Source: Selaginella tamariscina (taxonomy: Eukaryota > Streptophyta > Lycopodiopsida > Selaginellales > Selaginellaceae). From it: a stretch of 64,000 bases of DNA. The position numbers and the translations under genes are program-made. Location: NCBI GenBank assembly GCA_003024785.1, contig PUQB01000054.1, forward strand, positions 754,075 through 818,074, given 5' to 3'. Position 1 is the first letter of the stretch. Every line of letters begins with the position of its first letter. This document shows, piece by piece, positions 25,040 to 37,889 of this stretch. The notes beneath the pieces are model-generated. The model saw only the letters and a list, made by a program, of their open reading frames with translations. It made no database searches and had not been told where the DNA came from.

Positions 25040-28000
25040 CTTTCTTCAACATGGACATCGTTGTGAGATGATAGGCTTCATTCGCATGAACAAGAATGCA
25101 TCATTTGTTGCAATGAGGGGAAATTCATATATAAGCTTCCAGCTCTAGTTGGAAAAGAATGGCATTTCTTAGGGCCAATGCAACTTACTTTGACAACTTT
25201 GTAGGAGAAGCATCCATGTGATGATGATGAAGTTGTTGTGAGTGATGTGGAGTCTACAACAATCCCCATACAATAGATTTGAAGTCTATTGATGAACAAG
25301 AAAGTGTGGTGAATTTTTGTATTTGCAATGGCTTGATTTCAAAGTTTGCAACAAAGAAACAAACTAAAGACTGGGAGAAGTCGTTGAGGTTGAATAAAAA
25401 AGTTGCAGGCAAAAGGATGTTTCAAACAAGTTCAAGCTTGCTTCATATGACAAAGACAATGAACTTGTTTTTTGAATTCATTGCGAGGAGTGTGATATCT
25501 TCTATGGCAAGGGGATAAAAGATACAGCTTACAATTTTGCGAAGCTGCATTATGTCGTTGCAAGGCATGAGGAAAATTACTTCAAGCAAATCAATGTTTT
25601 GTTTTTTAATAAGTTTGTGAAGAAGAAGGGGCAGAGCATCATGCAAAAAATGAAGGAGTTCTTGATCATGCAACAACCGAACGTGATAAACTCCGGCAAC
25701 AAGTTGAAGACTTGATAACTTCAAAGGTGGCAGAGTTTTGCACTGATTCTGGGTTAACTTCTCTTTGTACAAGCCAAGTGTTAGGAACTATGCGGATGAG
25801 CAAACAATCTGCATTTCTTGCGGAAGTTGTGGAAAGAACATTCAACTCTTTCCAAATGCTGGGCACAACATATTAACTCGGCAAAGCACAAGCTTGTTGT
25901 GGAGCGTGGAGTTGAAGCTAGTTCACAACCAAGCAGGAAAAGCAAAAAACAACCACACCACCTAGTTCCTCACGACTGGCAAGTTTCAATGTTATGGCAT
26001 TTGCAGGTTCTGGTTTAGGGCAAGTTGAAGAGTGGAAGTAAGATATAATATAGTTTTGTTTGAGAGCTTGAGTGTGAAGAAGTTGCTTACAGGAAATAAA
26101 ATGGTTGTGGCAACACCACAATTGGTATGGAAGTTTGGTTTATGATTTTAGCAGCTTGCTAGATGATTCACTCTCGACAAAAAAATTGGTATGCAGAGCC
26201 AAAAATTAGACTGTTGGATTGAAATAGCTAGGAATAGACACCATGTTCATGGGCTTTTAAACATAGGGAATGCTCTAGCTTAAGTAGAAGTAGTGAAGCT
26301 TATCAATGCAACAAGTGTGCCAATATTCCTCGTAAAAAGACTTTTATATGAGAGCAATGGGAGATCAAGGCAATGCGGGATTGCAGTTCAAGAGCAAAAA
26401 CAGCCTGCAAATCAAACTACTTGACAAGAGCTGAACAAATCCAATGAACACGTTCTACAACTTCTGAAAATGTGGCTTTGAAAAAAACAGGTTCTCATCC
26501 TTCGCAAAACAAACATTGCGCTGAAGCTGAAAGTGAAAGATTTTAGGGAGACGTTGTTGGAGTCAACAACAACATTGTGCAAGCTCATTGGCTTGGGAAA
26601 TTTGAAGGGAAAGAAGCAATTTGGGATTTCTTGCAAGATGTGGTTCAGAAGCAATTTGGGATTTCTTGCAAGATGTGGTTCAGAATCTAACTAGGAAGAA
26701 ACAAGGGATGCGTTACAAAGACTTGACAAAACAACTTTTCAAAGTTATCAAACTTTGGGTGGTAGCAAGCTACATAACTTCCAAGTAGCCACAACAAACA
26801 ATTTATACACGTAGTTTCAAATATATATACATATATAATTATATATTTGTAAATATATGTATATGTATATTATAATTTAAAATGATAATCTTATATGATT
26901 ATGCACAATAATATTATTAAAAGGACACATATCAATATTCAAGGCCCAAGTTGTCTACAACTCAACGTGGGAATGCTTTAGGATTCAAGTATAAGCCTGG
27001 TATAAGAGAAGAAACATTCCAAGCTTTAGTGAAAACGTATAAGCAAAATTGGAAAGCTTGAGTTTGCACCTTGGTTCTCTTCCTTGTATGGTGGATAAGG
27101 ACAAAACTATGATAAAGAGAGTTATGCACTGGATTGCTCAAGATGACACACTAGTTGGTTTTTGTGGGAGTAAAGGCAAACAACATATGAAGGTGGGGGA
27201 TGGTGCTGCTGGCTATGAGAAGATAGTGGAAGCTTTTAGAGACAACACTATGCTCGTGAGTTTATTGTGAACCCACTTCACATTCAACTGCTGAAGCTCG
27301 TGCTCGCTATCCTCATTACTTGGAACAAGTTCACAAGCAAAAATGTGAGAGTTCAATGGAATAACATCCACCACTACTGGAACCAACATCTTAGGCATTT
27401 GCTAGGTAAATTTAAGTGTTTCTTCTTCAGATATTCCTAAATTATTTGTGTATGTAGATCCTCTGATTAGTCATGACCCGGATGGTGATGCAAGGAAGAG
27501 AAAATGCATGTTGGAGGACTATTCATGAGGCTCTAACAACAGCTTTTGAGCTCCTTGGCACGGTTGGTTGTTATATGTAGCGGTTTTAGAGACTAAATCT
27601 GTAAGTAGCCTCCATGACCAAGATTTTATATTCACACAACATCAAAAAACTTATTAATCCACTTGATATAGCTTCACAACGTTTATATATGGGATGAATT
27701 GGTTTCTATGAATGATGTCATCAAGGTTTTTTGAGACATTTCATGGAGATCATGGTTTAGAACAAGCAGACCTAGATCGAAATGATAGGTAGAATTTTTT
27801 ATCAGCTCAATGAATTGCATCTAAAAAAGTTCAACAGCTACTATCCAAGCTTCAAAATCCAAGTTACGAACGACTAGAAAGAACTTTGGGAACGGAAGTA
27901 TATTTGAGCGTTGTGGCATTGTATATTGACATTTTCCTCTCCAACGAAGGACCTCAAAGCTAGATTGAAGGCTGCAACTATTGTTTCACTATTCTTCAAG

Positions 28001-29365
28001 TGCACTAGCTACTAATTAGTTGCAATTGTCATTAATTTATTCCAACATAGGCTCTGGCGTTTGTGGTTTGTCTATGGAGATAAGGATAAGAACAACGTAA
28101 CAAAGAACTTCATCAGTCGCGAGATATTCATGGACAGACATATTTCTTGTCATTATGTTATTTTACTCATTAAGTAAGCAAACTTGTCTTGTGTTTGGGA
28201 TCCAAATTTTTTATAACAATTTGTAAGTAGGTTATTTCGTGATAAACACTCGGATTTGCCATGTCCTTTATTAGAGACATGTTCGGATTGTGTAGAGAAC
28301 TTTTTTTCGAGGGATGATTGACAATGAAAGATGTGAAATTAAGAAAGTGCAATAGGTTTGAGTCGAATAGTAGAGTATCAATCTCTTGGTGTACTTAAGT
28401 TTCTAAAGGCTCATTTAAAACAGGAAATCAAACTGAAAGCTTTTGGGGGACAAGTTACTACATGCAACTTGGGGCCTACTCCAACATTCAGACTAACGAT
28501 CGGAAGGATTTTCAGATGTGCAAGCTTTATGTTCAAAGGTGAGAATCATTTTTGATGACGAATGGTGGTCTCGGCCTTGTGACTTTGAAGATTTCCATCA
28601 GCAAGAATTTCAGTCGTCATTAAAAATGACCGACCAAGACAAGTCTTATGAGATCCAACATGTGGGGAAACAAAGAAGTCATAGATGAAACAAGGGAAGC
28701 AATTGACGAAGACTTGATTTTTACTTTTTAACTTCGTCATATATTTGATAAAGTTCTTGACCATGATGAACAAGCTTCATCTCATGACAAAAACGTTCTA
28801 GTTGATGATAAGGTTGTTTACAAAGGAACACTAGTTTCACAATTTAAAGGCAATCCTTGGTTGTCGAAGGACATGTTGACAAGAGTAAAGTATAGGCTTT
28901 TCTCTTACAATCCGGACAAACACATGACTGTTGCTACAACCATTGGGATAGGCTTAGACATCGCTTGTTGGTTTGAAAAAAAATGTTTTTGAAAAAACAA
29001 GACCAAAACATGGTGCAAAGAAGACAAAGCTTATTTGGTACATAGGAAGGATCTTGAGAATGCATAACAAGAATGGAAGGAGCTTGGAGAGAAAGCAGAG
29101 AATCTGTGAATAGATTTACCAAATGGAGAGATCAAATTCAACCTTGCATATTGCAATGAATGTGAGATGGAACTACATGGTACACATGACTTGCCAGACA
29201 ACATGTTGGTGAGTATCAATAGTCTTATAGGACTTGCACCATTAACTTACAATCCTTAGACTCAGAAGTACACTCTTACAAATCATAGCAAGTAGCAGTT
29301 CAATGACTTCATCTTAGAGTGTTCAACATCCAGAAAAGGGAAGAAAAAGTTTAGCATATAAGTAA
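25040..29365 (+). pseudogene. large decayed coding region of unrecognised family, zinc-finger-like pieces
   Basis: Coding-like peptide segments keep the same strand over more than 4 kb but jump frame and contain many stops. In order: KLPALVGKEWHFLGPM (about 25120); CEECDIFYGKG..NFAKLH..VARHEENYF (25482-25568, spacing C-x2-C-x18-H-x5-H); SCGSCGKNIQLFPNAGHN (25816-25869) with AKHK one frame away, a second C2H2-like site; HWIAQDDTLVGFCGSKGKQH (27130) and YEKIVEAFRDNTM; REFIVNPLHIQLLKLVLAI; TIHEALTTAFELLGTVG (27506); DLKARLKAATIV (27950); YGDKDKNNVTKNFISREIFM (28073); DLPCPLLETCSDCVENFFS (28255); DMLTRVKYRLFSYNPDKHM and IGIGLDIACWFEK (28872-28980). I do not recognise the family. The DCVENFFS-type block faintly recalls transposase-like proteins, but this is weak. 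It could be a transposon relic or a dead host gene. Confidence 0.55.
26612..26683. repeat. 35-bp direct tandem duplication
   Basis: The block beginning agaagcaatttgggatttct is repeated exactly with period 35 bp (26612-26646 and 26647-26681), inside the decayed coding region. The identity implies a recent duplication compared with the age of the surrounding decay. Confidence 0.9.
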
Positions 29366-29369
29366 GAAA

Positions 29370-29990
29370 TAAGGTTGTTTTTGTTAGATATATTATAATA
29401 TATAAGGTATCGAGTATATATATATATTTATAAGGTACAAGGTCATTATATATAATTTACTCCTTATAAGGTGGTCTCTAACTTCTTTTTTAATCTTTTA
29501 CATTTGGTATTTCATGTTTCTTTATTAGAACCTATCATGTTTTTTTAAATCCATCTCAAGTTGTATTTGCTTGTCAATGATCATTCTTGTAAGAGTTAAA
29601 CCTAAGTTTGAGTAGTTATTATTTTAGATTATAAATTTACTTATCAACAGCAAGACTAGTGTTAATTACTTTAGTAAAACTAGTCCAAACCTTTTTTATG
29701 CAAAAGGCTAGCTTAGGAATATATCTTTTTAAAATCTTCTAAATTTGTAAAAACCTTACAATTATGATGATAGAGAGCACAAATTGGGGAAAACTTCAGT
29801 AGACTAATGGACAAAAGAAACATAAATAAATTCAAAAGGACTAAATTAATGTTAGTCAATTTGACACTGTCAAGCCAGAGCCAAGAATAAAATATGAATC
29901 AGAATATTAAATCTTATTTATGAACAAGAGTGGATAAAAAGTAACAAAAGAGTAACTAACTAAACACGAGAGTGGCTCATAACTTATGTT
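29370..29990. other. AT-rich spacer
   Basis: AT-rich stretch with short TA runs near 29390-29455. No coding frame or repeat can be supported. Confidence 0.55.
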
Positions 29991-31910
29991 AAACTAGAAT
30001 GTATTGATCTTATTTGAATCTATTTATATACTACTTTGAGGAGGCTTGGGCCACACCTTTGAATATGAGATAAATGGCCCCAAGACTATGCTGCAATGCT
30101 CATGGTGCAATCTGGCAGATTGCATGTTCGTGAGATTTGGGATGTGTATTTTGTTTGTGTAGTTGCTTGTTGTGTAAGCTTGTTGTGCAATGAATATCCT
30201 TATAATATTCCAAGGCATATTCTAGTATAAGTTCCTAAGGCATATTTTGGTATCACAGTATATTCTAGTGGTCATAACACCATTCCCCCTCTTCAGTGGC
30301 GAATTCCATGAGTTGCATCATGGTCTGACTTGGCTCTTGAGCATGAGTAAGGTTCTTAATTGGTTCCTAGGTATGGTCACTTGGAGAGTAACCAAGTCAA
30401 CGAGGTAAATAGCTTACCATGAAGAAGTTTTGAATCTAGGATAGTAGAACCTCATACTCTAGTGTACCATTAAGCTCAACCAATGTTGGTGGTGGGATTG
30501 TGCAGTTGTGAAGGTATTTGCCATGTAAAGTTTTATACAAAAGACATGGAAAACCGGATGAACCTTCATGGAAGAATGGAGTTGAAGGCAAAAGGTGACA
30601 TCTATCAACATTAGGAAATGGTCTAAGCTGTTGGTAATCCACTTGCCACATGGCCTAGTGGTCTTAAGATTATCTTGATGAAGCCAAACATGGTCACCGA
30701 TTTTAAAAGTAAAGGTTGCACATCAATGTTGATCAACATGCCTTTTGGAAGCTTAGGCATGGTCGAGTGATGAGCCAACTTCTTTTGAATATGGACTAAG
30801 ATGATCTTCATCCAATGAATTGATGGGACATTGATGCAAGCATGCAAAGACCAATGGGGATGCTGACCAATGACTGTAAAGAATGATAATTGACCTATTG
30901 AGGTATGCACCGAGTTGTTATAAGTGAACTCAACAATGTGCGTAGTTGCTAAAACACTAAGGTATTGCCTCCAAGGTTTGGAATGGTATTTTTAGTTTGA
31001 TCATCATTTTGGATGATAACTTGAAGAAAATTTACACTTGATGTTGAAGATCTCAAGCAACCATTTTCAAAACTTGGTAGCAAATTGAGGTTTGCAATCA
31101 CTAACATGTCTTCATGAAACCATGTAGTCAAAACACCTCCCTCACTTGTTATGAGCTTGGTGCATAATATAAAATGAGCCATTTTAAAAATCTATCCACC
31201 ACAATCGAGGTTGAGTTAAATCCTTTAAATCTATGATGAAGTCTATGGAAATCGACTCCAAGGGTCACTCGGAATCGACTGTGGTTGGAACAAATCCATG
31301 TGGACAATGGCTAGGAACCTTGGGTCGATAACACACATCACAAGTTTGCACAAACTCAATTACATATTTATAGAGTTGAGACCATTGGTATTTTTGCAAG
31401 CCAAAATGTCCAGCAACAGTGGCATCATGACAAGACTGTAAACTTAGATACAAAAAGAATCTTCCAGTATATACAATAGTCCATTGTAGAAGAGCAATCC
31501 ATCTCAAACCTCAAATCGTTCATAGTCACCACGATCAAAAGTGGAATTGGAACTTGAAACTCGATCATAAATAATGTGATTCAAGACATCTTGGGCAAAG
31601 GTATCTACTATCAATGTTTTGTGAACCATAGTGATGAATAATAGTGAACCATGGTGAAATCACAATCCATGAAACAAGCATTAGATCCATAATCCAAGAG
31701 AGTCATGGCTACTACCTTGTGACACTTCATCATATGGAGCTTAGCTTGTGTCAATAGACTTACTGACTCAAGAAGACATAATGAAGCCAGATGTTTGCAA
31801 GGACTTGTCATGTTTGGGGTTGTCCAAACCAAACAACTCCAGCTTTAGCTAGACTTAATAAACACTCTCCACCCATATCCACAATCTTACAATCTTTGAT
31901 GGAAATTGAA
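29990..31910 (-). pseudogene. decayed Ty3/Gypsy pol, 3' half
   Basis: Read on the minus strand, the integrase N-terminal zinc-binding domain is visible at 31507-31265 (SCHDATVAGHFGLQKYQW, then FVQTCDVCYRPK: the H-H-C-C pattern), followed by degraded core (SISIDFIIDL). Further on are the C-terminal module segments KIGDHVWLHQDNLK (about 30700) and HPVFHV (about 30535). Stops and frame jumps are frequent. Matching LTRs were not identified, although the block near 30000-30290 after the end of pol may contain one. It is older than the element at 36 kb. Confidence 0.75.
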
Positions 31911-32430
31911 CCCAAGACCACTCTGATACCAATTGTCATAACCTTCCCTCTCTTCTTAAGCCAACAAGGCAAAGGGCCAATTAGTGTTTATGAGAGGTCC
32001 CCTGGTCATGATGACTAAGGTTCGCGTGGTCTTTTTCTCATATATACATGATCCACTTCACAAGACTTATTGTACTAACATGCCATGTCTTGTGGAAGTA
32101 TTGGTAAATTAACCAACGCAAACTTAGGGTAAAGTAACCTAGATAAACATAAAGGTTACGTAACCTAGACAAACGTAAAGATAAACGTAACTTGACATGC
32201 AATTTGGAAGTTGCCTTCCGAGTGCTATCATCAACATTGGAGTCCATAATTCCACCGACTTACCAAGTAGGTGTTCTCTAAAAGTTATAGATCTTAGGAC
32301 CAACTCTCTACACAAAATTCAAACATGTTAGCTAAAAGTCATAAAATACTTTAAGAATTTAGAATTAACTAAACCTTAAAACACAATACACTTTAGGTAG
32401 TCCTACTGACTATAAAGATAGGTTATGATA
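31910..32430. other. spacer, probably retroelement-derived
   Basis: Moderate AT content. The sequence tgataccaattgtcataacc (about 31923) and a second tgataccaattgttagag (32429) sit at its two ends, the second just before repeat copy A, so they may be old element borders. No gene. Confidence 0.4.
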
Positions 32431-33701
32431 CCAATTGTTAGAGTTTTAACTCAGAGGGCTAACACATGGCCACCAAGTGGTCTTCCAATATTAAATTCCC
32501 TATATGAGCAATGCCAAGTCTTTCAAAACAACCCCTAGAGCATGATTTAGATGCCCATATAGGCACAAGACTTAGGGTCTATCCTAAGTTTTCTATAATG
32601 ACTATCCTCTGAACCTTAGAGGATAATTGGAATATACTTTAGAATCTTGCCCTAAAAAACCTAGACAGACTCATGCCCCAGCCCCACTAAGGAAACATGC
32701 TTAACACATACTTCTATGAGAGCCAAGTCATTGTGACTTACCCCTTGATGAATCACCCTCATCAGGGAGTACAACCCCTTTAGGGTGACAAGGGGTGCCT
32801 TGAACCATGACTAACCCTTAAGGGTTTGAGTGATCAAGTTATACTTTAGTCCTAAGGCTAGTATTTAGTAAGGACATGAGTGTGCACCATAGGTGAACAC
32901 GAGTGTTATGCTATGCAAACTCTCTAAGGCTAGGTAAGCATACAACTTCACAAGTGCCTCACAAAAAGGGCTCCCACTAACGAGCTTAGGTTGTTCAATC
33001 TCTGAATCTTAAGGAGAACACCCCCTAGCCAAGTGTGCCATTAATACACCTAGTTATGAGACTTAACCTCCCTTGAACCTATGCCCAAGGCTTAGCACCC
33101 TAATGTGAGCACAAGTACGCTACTTACTAGAGTATCCAACCCCTCGACATTAACCCCATGAGACAACCCTAAAGGTGTGCCTTAGGCATTGTACTATGAG
33201 CCATCTAGCCTAGTGTCACATCTTCACGTGATACTATTCCCAGATGTGAGCTATCATGCCATAGCACCTTAGATTCAAGAGTTGCACCAAGTGCCACGAA
33301 TGTAGCTCTTCGATGCCAACTCTAGAACCCTCTATGATCCCTTCAGGAACTCGGCAAGGAAAAACCTGTTAGCCAAGACCCACCCATAGTTGGACAAGGA
33401 CACAAGTTGCCCTACTTAGCTGTGAGTGCTACTCCTACTTTGATGTGGAAGAGGAGGCTGGAGATAAGCCTCAACCTCTGTGCAATTCGACAAGACCTTC
33501 CAGGCATGGATTTGCCAGCATTAAAGGTAAGCTACCCCAAAGATGGGACGTACCCCTGTTGTTTGGAAGTTGAGGCAGCACAACATAGGTTGTGCCTTGA
33601 CAACACAAGCTATAGCTTGCACCGATAGAAGAATAACGAGCTCTTGTTAGGAACCCAAGAACTCTCCTACTACACGCTCTACCTTATTTATGTGACGGAG
33701 C

Positions 33702-33732
<31 letters not shown>

Positions 33733-34290
33733 TTTTATAATATTGTGTAAGTGGCCTAGCACGAATGCCAGCCCCTTAGTTAATTTAAGATGTGTTTTAA
33801 CTTAACTAACTCCTACCCTAAACCCTACTCAAGGGGGTGGGGATTTAGGACGTGGGTTAGGGCAACCCTACGAATGTTCCTAATCCTATTTAACATGCCA
33901 AACTCATCTCGTGGGCTAGCATGAATGCTAGACCTTAATGGTTATATAGACTATGGGACCTATTTCTATCTCCTACCCCTAAACCCTACCGAGGGGTTAG
34001 GGTCAGGGGTTGGGCAACCCTATGGTGTCCCTAACCCATACTAACATGCTGAACTTGCTAGAGTCAATTAGAAAAGCTACATGACCTTAACTTGGAATAT
34101 AAACTAAAGAAAGAATTTTCTGGAATGTAAGTGCTTTTGGCTAGAGTTTTTCAGGTATCTAGTGATAGTCGGTTGAACTACCCCTAAACACCTAAGTGCA
34201 CTAAGCGAGGCTATTTCTCACTACATTATGGGATTCATCACATAATCAGTAGGTAACAATAGTCAACTAAAAGTATAGTGGAGATCATAA
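32430..34290 (+). repeat. non-coding repeat family, copy A
   Basis: One of three same-orientation copies of a unit of about 1.6-1.9 kb. Landmarks shared with copies B and C: gcccatataggcacaagacttaggg, aaacaggctcatgcc-type text, gagtacaacccctttagggtgaca, gagtgtgcaccat, ctcacaaaaagggctcccactaa, catcttcacgtgatac, ctaccccaaaggtgggatgtaccc-type text, cacaagctagagcttg, and at the 3' end an accctaaaccctac stretch and a ctaagcg(a/g)g..tttctcactac block. No frame is open across it. The unit also contains short telomere-like CCCTAAACCC pieces. Confidence 0.8.
33703..33731 (+). repeat. C29 homopolymer
   Basis: Twenty-nine consecutive C inside repeat copy A. The matching place in copy C has only five C (near 43957) and copy B has none, so the tract expanded in copy A or is inflated by sequencing. 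It would give G29 on the other strand, with G-quadruplex or i-motif potential. Confidence 0.9.
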
Positions 34291-34399
34291 TAAAAACTGG
34301 ACGCAAAGGGTAATGAGGCAACTCTCAAAACTGATGAGCAAGATCTCATTAATGATAATTTTATAGTTGCACTAATGCACTAAACAATTGTTTTGGTTA

Positions 34400-36050
34400 C
34401 ATCTACTTCTCTTGTCGAGTTTAAACTTGGAGGTTAACACGTGGCAAACATGGGCTATCAAGTGGACATCCGACATCAACATATTATGTGAGCAATGCAA
34501 ACCCCCAGAGTCTGACCCAAATAAACCGCATAAGCACGAGACTTAGAGTCATATCCTAAGTCCCCTAGTATGACATTCCCCGAACCCTAAGGATAATCCG
34601 AGTAAACTTTAGGATTTAGCCCCAAAGACTTAAACAGGCTCATGCCCTAACCCCATCAAGGAGACGTGTCCCACATATACCGTAACAACAAGCTAAGGCA
34701 TTGTCATTGCCCCTTGAGAAATCACCCTCATTCAAGAGTACAACCCTTAAGGGCGACAAGAAGTATCTAAACCACAACTAATCCCTAAGGGTTTGAGTGG
34801 CCAAGTCATACCCTAGACCTAGGGCTAGTACTTAGCAAGGATATGAACTAAGTAAACTTTTTAAGGCTAGATTTGGAGAACCCTAAGCATGTAGCACACG
34901 AGTGCCTTATGAAAAAGGCTCTTACTAATGAGCTTAAATTGTTCAACTTCTGAACATGTTCACACATCCCCAAGAAGAACACTTCTAGCCAAGTACGCTT
35001 GTTAGCACACTGGTTATGAGACCTAACCTCCCTTGAGCAGATAACCAAGACTTAGTACCCTACTAAGAGCACAAGCACACCTGCTTGCCATTAACATTAA
35101 CCCATGACATAACCCAAAGGGCGTATCTCGGATGTTGTTTATGTACCAACTAGCCTAGTGTCACATGTCCATGTGACATTGTTTCCCACAATGTGGCTAC
35201 TTGCCATAGCCCCTCAAATTCAAGACCTACAAATGGTGCCACATTCCTGGCACCTAAAACCCTTCTTTGCGAACCTTCAGGAACATGGTAAAGAGAACTG
35301 TTAGCCAAGATGTCACACACCCACAATTAGACAATGACAGAATGCGCCCTACTTAGATACGAGTGCTGCTCTTAGCTTGACATGAAGGAGGCTAGAGACA
35401 TGCCTTAACCTTGACCTTTGAAACATGTACTCCAATAAGATTTTGTAGACGTGAATTCACCAATGTTAAGGATAGACTATCCCAAAGGTCAGATGTACCC
35501 ATATCGTTTAGAAATTGAGGCTACAATATGGATTATGCCTTGATGACACAAGTTAAAGCTTGCATCGGTAAGAGAATACAAGCTCAATCATGAACCCAAA
35601 AACTCTCTTTACAACTACCTTATCTAAGTTTGATAGAGCCTCCTATTTGAGTGAGAGTTGGCTGGCATGAAGTGCCAACCCTTAATGTTTCATACCTGAC
35701 TCTAGCCTACTCTATCTCTCTCAACCCTACCCAAGAGTTTAGGGCGAGGGGTTAGGACAACCTAAGGCGTTCCTAACCCATACCGACATGCTGTTTTTGC
35801 CAAAGTCAACTAAAACCTTATAAGGACCTAGTCAAGACATAAAACTAAGGGAAGAGTTTCAAAAAGGTAATTGCTATCTTTGCTTAGAGTTTCTTGAGAT
35901 ATCTAGTGACAGCCTTGGACTACTCCTAAAGACTAAGTGTAGTAAGCGGGTTGTTTTTCACTATATGTAGGGTTTCTCATAAAATTTAAAAGTAATAATA
36001 ATTAACTCCAAAGTAAAAGTAAAGTTCATAGAAAACTATAACATCTCTAA
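34400..36050 (+). repeat. non-coding repeat family, copy B
   Basis: Tandem to copy A and in the same orientation, clearly diverged from it. It begins near ggaggttaacacgtggcaaac and repeats the same landmark order (ataagcacgagacttagag, aaacaggctcatgccctaacc, gagtacaacccttaagggcgac, tgtcacatgtccatgtgaca, ttcaggaacatgg, gtgagtgctgctc-type text). It ends just before the LTR element at 36057, which appears to have inserted at its 3' edge. Confidence 0.8.
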
Positions 36051-36056
36051 TATCCA

Positions 36057-36267
36057 TGTTATGACTCATATACGAATAAAAGAATATTTCCCAGAAAGGT
36101 ATAAGCTAGAAATTTCCTAGGGAGCTATACCTATATTTAAGAAAGAATTAAGGGCACACTATTATTGGAAACCCTTCTAGGTGAGTAGTGTGGGAGACTA
36201 GAGACAGCTCGGGGGAGGTCGGGTGGTCTTGTGAGGGTCTTTAGTTTGTACATAGTGGTGCCTAACA
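36057..36267 (+). repeat. 5' LTR of the 36-kb Gypsy element
   Basis: 211 bp, beginning TGTTATGACTCATATA and ending GTGGTGCCTAACA, with matching text at 40640-40850. Shared inner landmark: gacagctcgggggaggtcgg. Confidence 0.93.
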
Positions 36268-36270
36268 ATT

Positions 36271-36282
36271 TGGTATCAGAGG
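36271..36282 (+). other. primer binding site, initiator Met-tRNA type
   Basis: tggtatcagagg lies three bases after the 5' LTR and matches the plant initiator methionine tRNA primer site (TGGTATCAGAGC type) except at the last base. Confidence 0.85.
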
Positions 36283-36292
36283 AAGGTTCGAG

Positions 36293-37230
36293 ATGAGTGA
36301 CCGGTGGGAAGGAGAGGACAACACCAATGAGGAGTGGACGAACCAGGAAATCGTGCTCAACTATATGCTATGGCGAAGGATTCCAAGCAATTTCAAGAGT
36401 ACATGACTGAGGTGATTTTTGAGTGGTTGGATACTATTGAAGATCAACTTGCTCAAGGAACCGTGAGTGGTAAGAGCAGGGTGCTAATCATCTTCGCGTT
36501 CCACCTTTTACCGGTAAAGAATCCGAGATGAGGCTATGAGTTGGCTTGAGATAGCAGCAACTTGCTCACTGCACAGGGAGTGACTACCGAGCAGGCTATG
36601 ATATTGTATCAGTAGCCTTGAAGGATAAAGCTGCGAGGTGGTGGACACGCATTCAAATCAGCGCCAGTTAGCTCACCAGGAGATGATTGCAACTTGGGAG
36701 GAGTTCTCTGAGCTATTTAAGGAGTATGCTCCTCGGTTCGATGTGTCTCATGCAAGGCGTGAATTGCGACATTTAGAGCAAGGGAAGATGACCTTGGACG
36801 ATTACATTGAGAAATTGAGTCAATTACTTTGCCGTGTACCTGACGTGTCTGTCAACCAGCAGAAGGATTATTTTGTAGATGGGCTGCGAAGTGCTAACTT
36901 GCGTAGACATCTTAACTCGGTGATTCAGTCCAAGACTTTAGAGGAGCTGTTCGAATATGCTCGCTTGCTAAATGAGGAGGATAAGGTGTTTAAGGAGAAT
37001 GAGCGACATGGCAAGAAGCGTGGTAGGAGCACCTCTCCAAGTCCTCGTGAGCACCAGGAGTATAGAGGGAATAGCCATCGTGCTAGGCCGAAGTCCAAGC
37101 TGGTAGCTTCTAGTTCTTATCGCCGACAATCGGCCTAAGAAGATTGTCAAGGTGTTTGATAGTGAACGTTGCCACCTGTGTGGAGAGGTGGGACACTGGA
37201 AGGCCAATTGTCCAGGAGGAACAAGCCCAA
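36293..37230 (+). pseudogene. gag of the 36-kb Gypsy element, frame-broken
   Basis: An ATG at 36293 opens a short frame (MSDRWEGEDNTNEEW), after which the gag reading continues in other frames. The retrotransposon gag domain is in 36638-37138 (TWEEFSELFKEYAP, LRHLEQGKMTLDDYIEKL). A CCHC zinc knuckle (CHLCGEVGHWKANC, 37170-37211) ends the gag. There are at least two frame changes. Confidence 0.85.
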
Positions 37231-37379
37231 GGGCAAGGGGTTCAATGGTGACAAGGACAAGGAGACACCTAAGAAGCTTCAGGAGATGGAGCGTGGAGAG
37301 GAACACAAGGGAGATAGTTCTAAGCCACGAGGTAAATTTTTGTCTGTTCTTGCTCGACAGGTAAACTGCATGGCACGGA

Positions 37380-37760
37380 GGAGCCACACACACGTGCTAT
37401 TGTGGTGGAGGGACGACTTGGTGAACGTCCAGTGCGAATCCTCTTGGATAGCGGAAGTAGCGATAACTTTGTATCAGCAAAGTTAGTGCAGGAGTGCAGC
37501 TTGCCCATGAAGACTGTGCCTCAATACGAGATTGAGGGCTCAGCTACTGTCACACAGAGCTGGAATGCTTGTGTGGAGGAGTTACAGCTGACGGTTGGCA
37601 AAACTCAGCTGGTGGAGACTTTTTCTTGCGGAGCTAGCGCGTGTGGACCTCATCCTTGGGATGAGCTGGCTGGAGCGTGTGGATCCTGAGATCAAGTGGA
37701 GCATCAAGCGAGTGAAGCTTGAGTACAGTGGAGTGAAAGACACTTGGTTTGGAACAAGGC
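37380..37760 (+). pseudogene. aspartic protease of the 36-kb Gypsy element
   Basis: The retropepsin active site LLDSGSSDNFV (D-S-G at 37447-37455) lies in frame 37402-37689. The later ILGMSWLE block is in a different frame (37595-38026), so the domain is interrupted. Confidence 0.85.
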
Positions 37761-37889
37761 TTGAGTCTCCAAACAAGTATCTTTCTACTATGTCTTTGAA
37801 GAAATATCTCCGTAATAAAGAAGATCAAGTCTTTCTGATGTATATACGTGAGTTAGATTCTTCTAATGTCACATTGGGCGAGCTGCTGT

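Noticed and set aside
36334..36531. Separate small gene at the start of the Gypsy element
   Set aside because: It is a frame-shifted part of gag.
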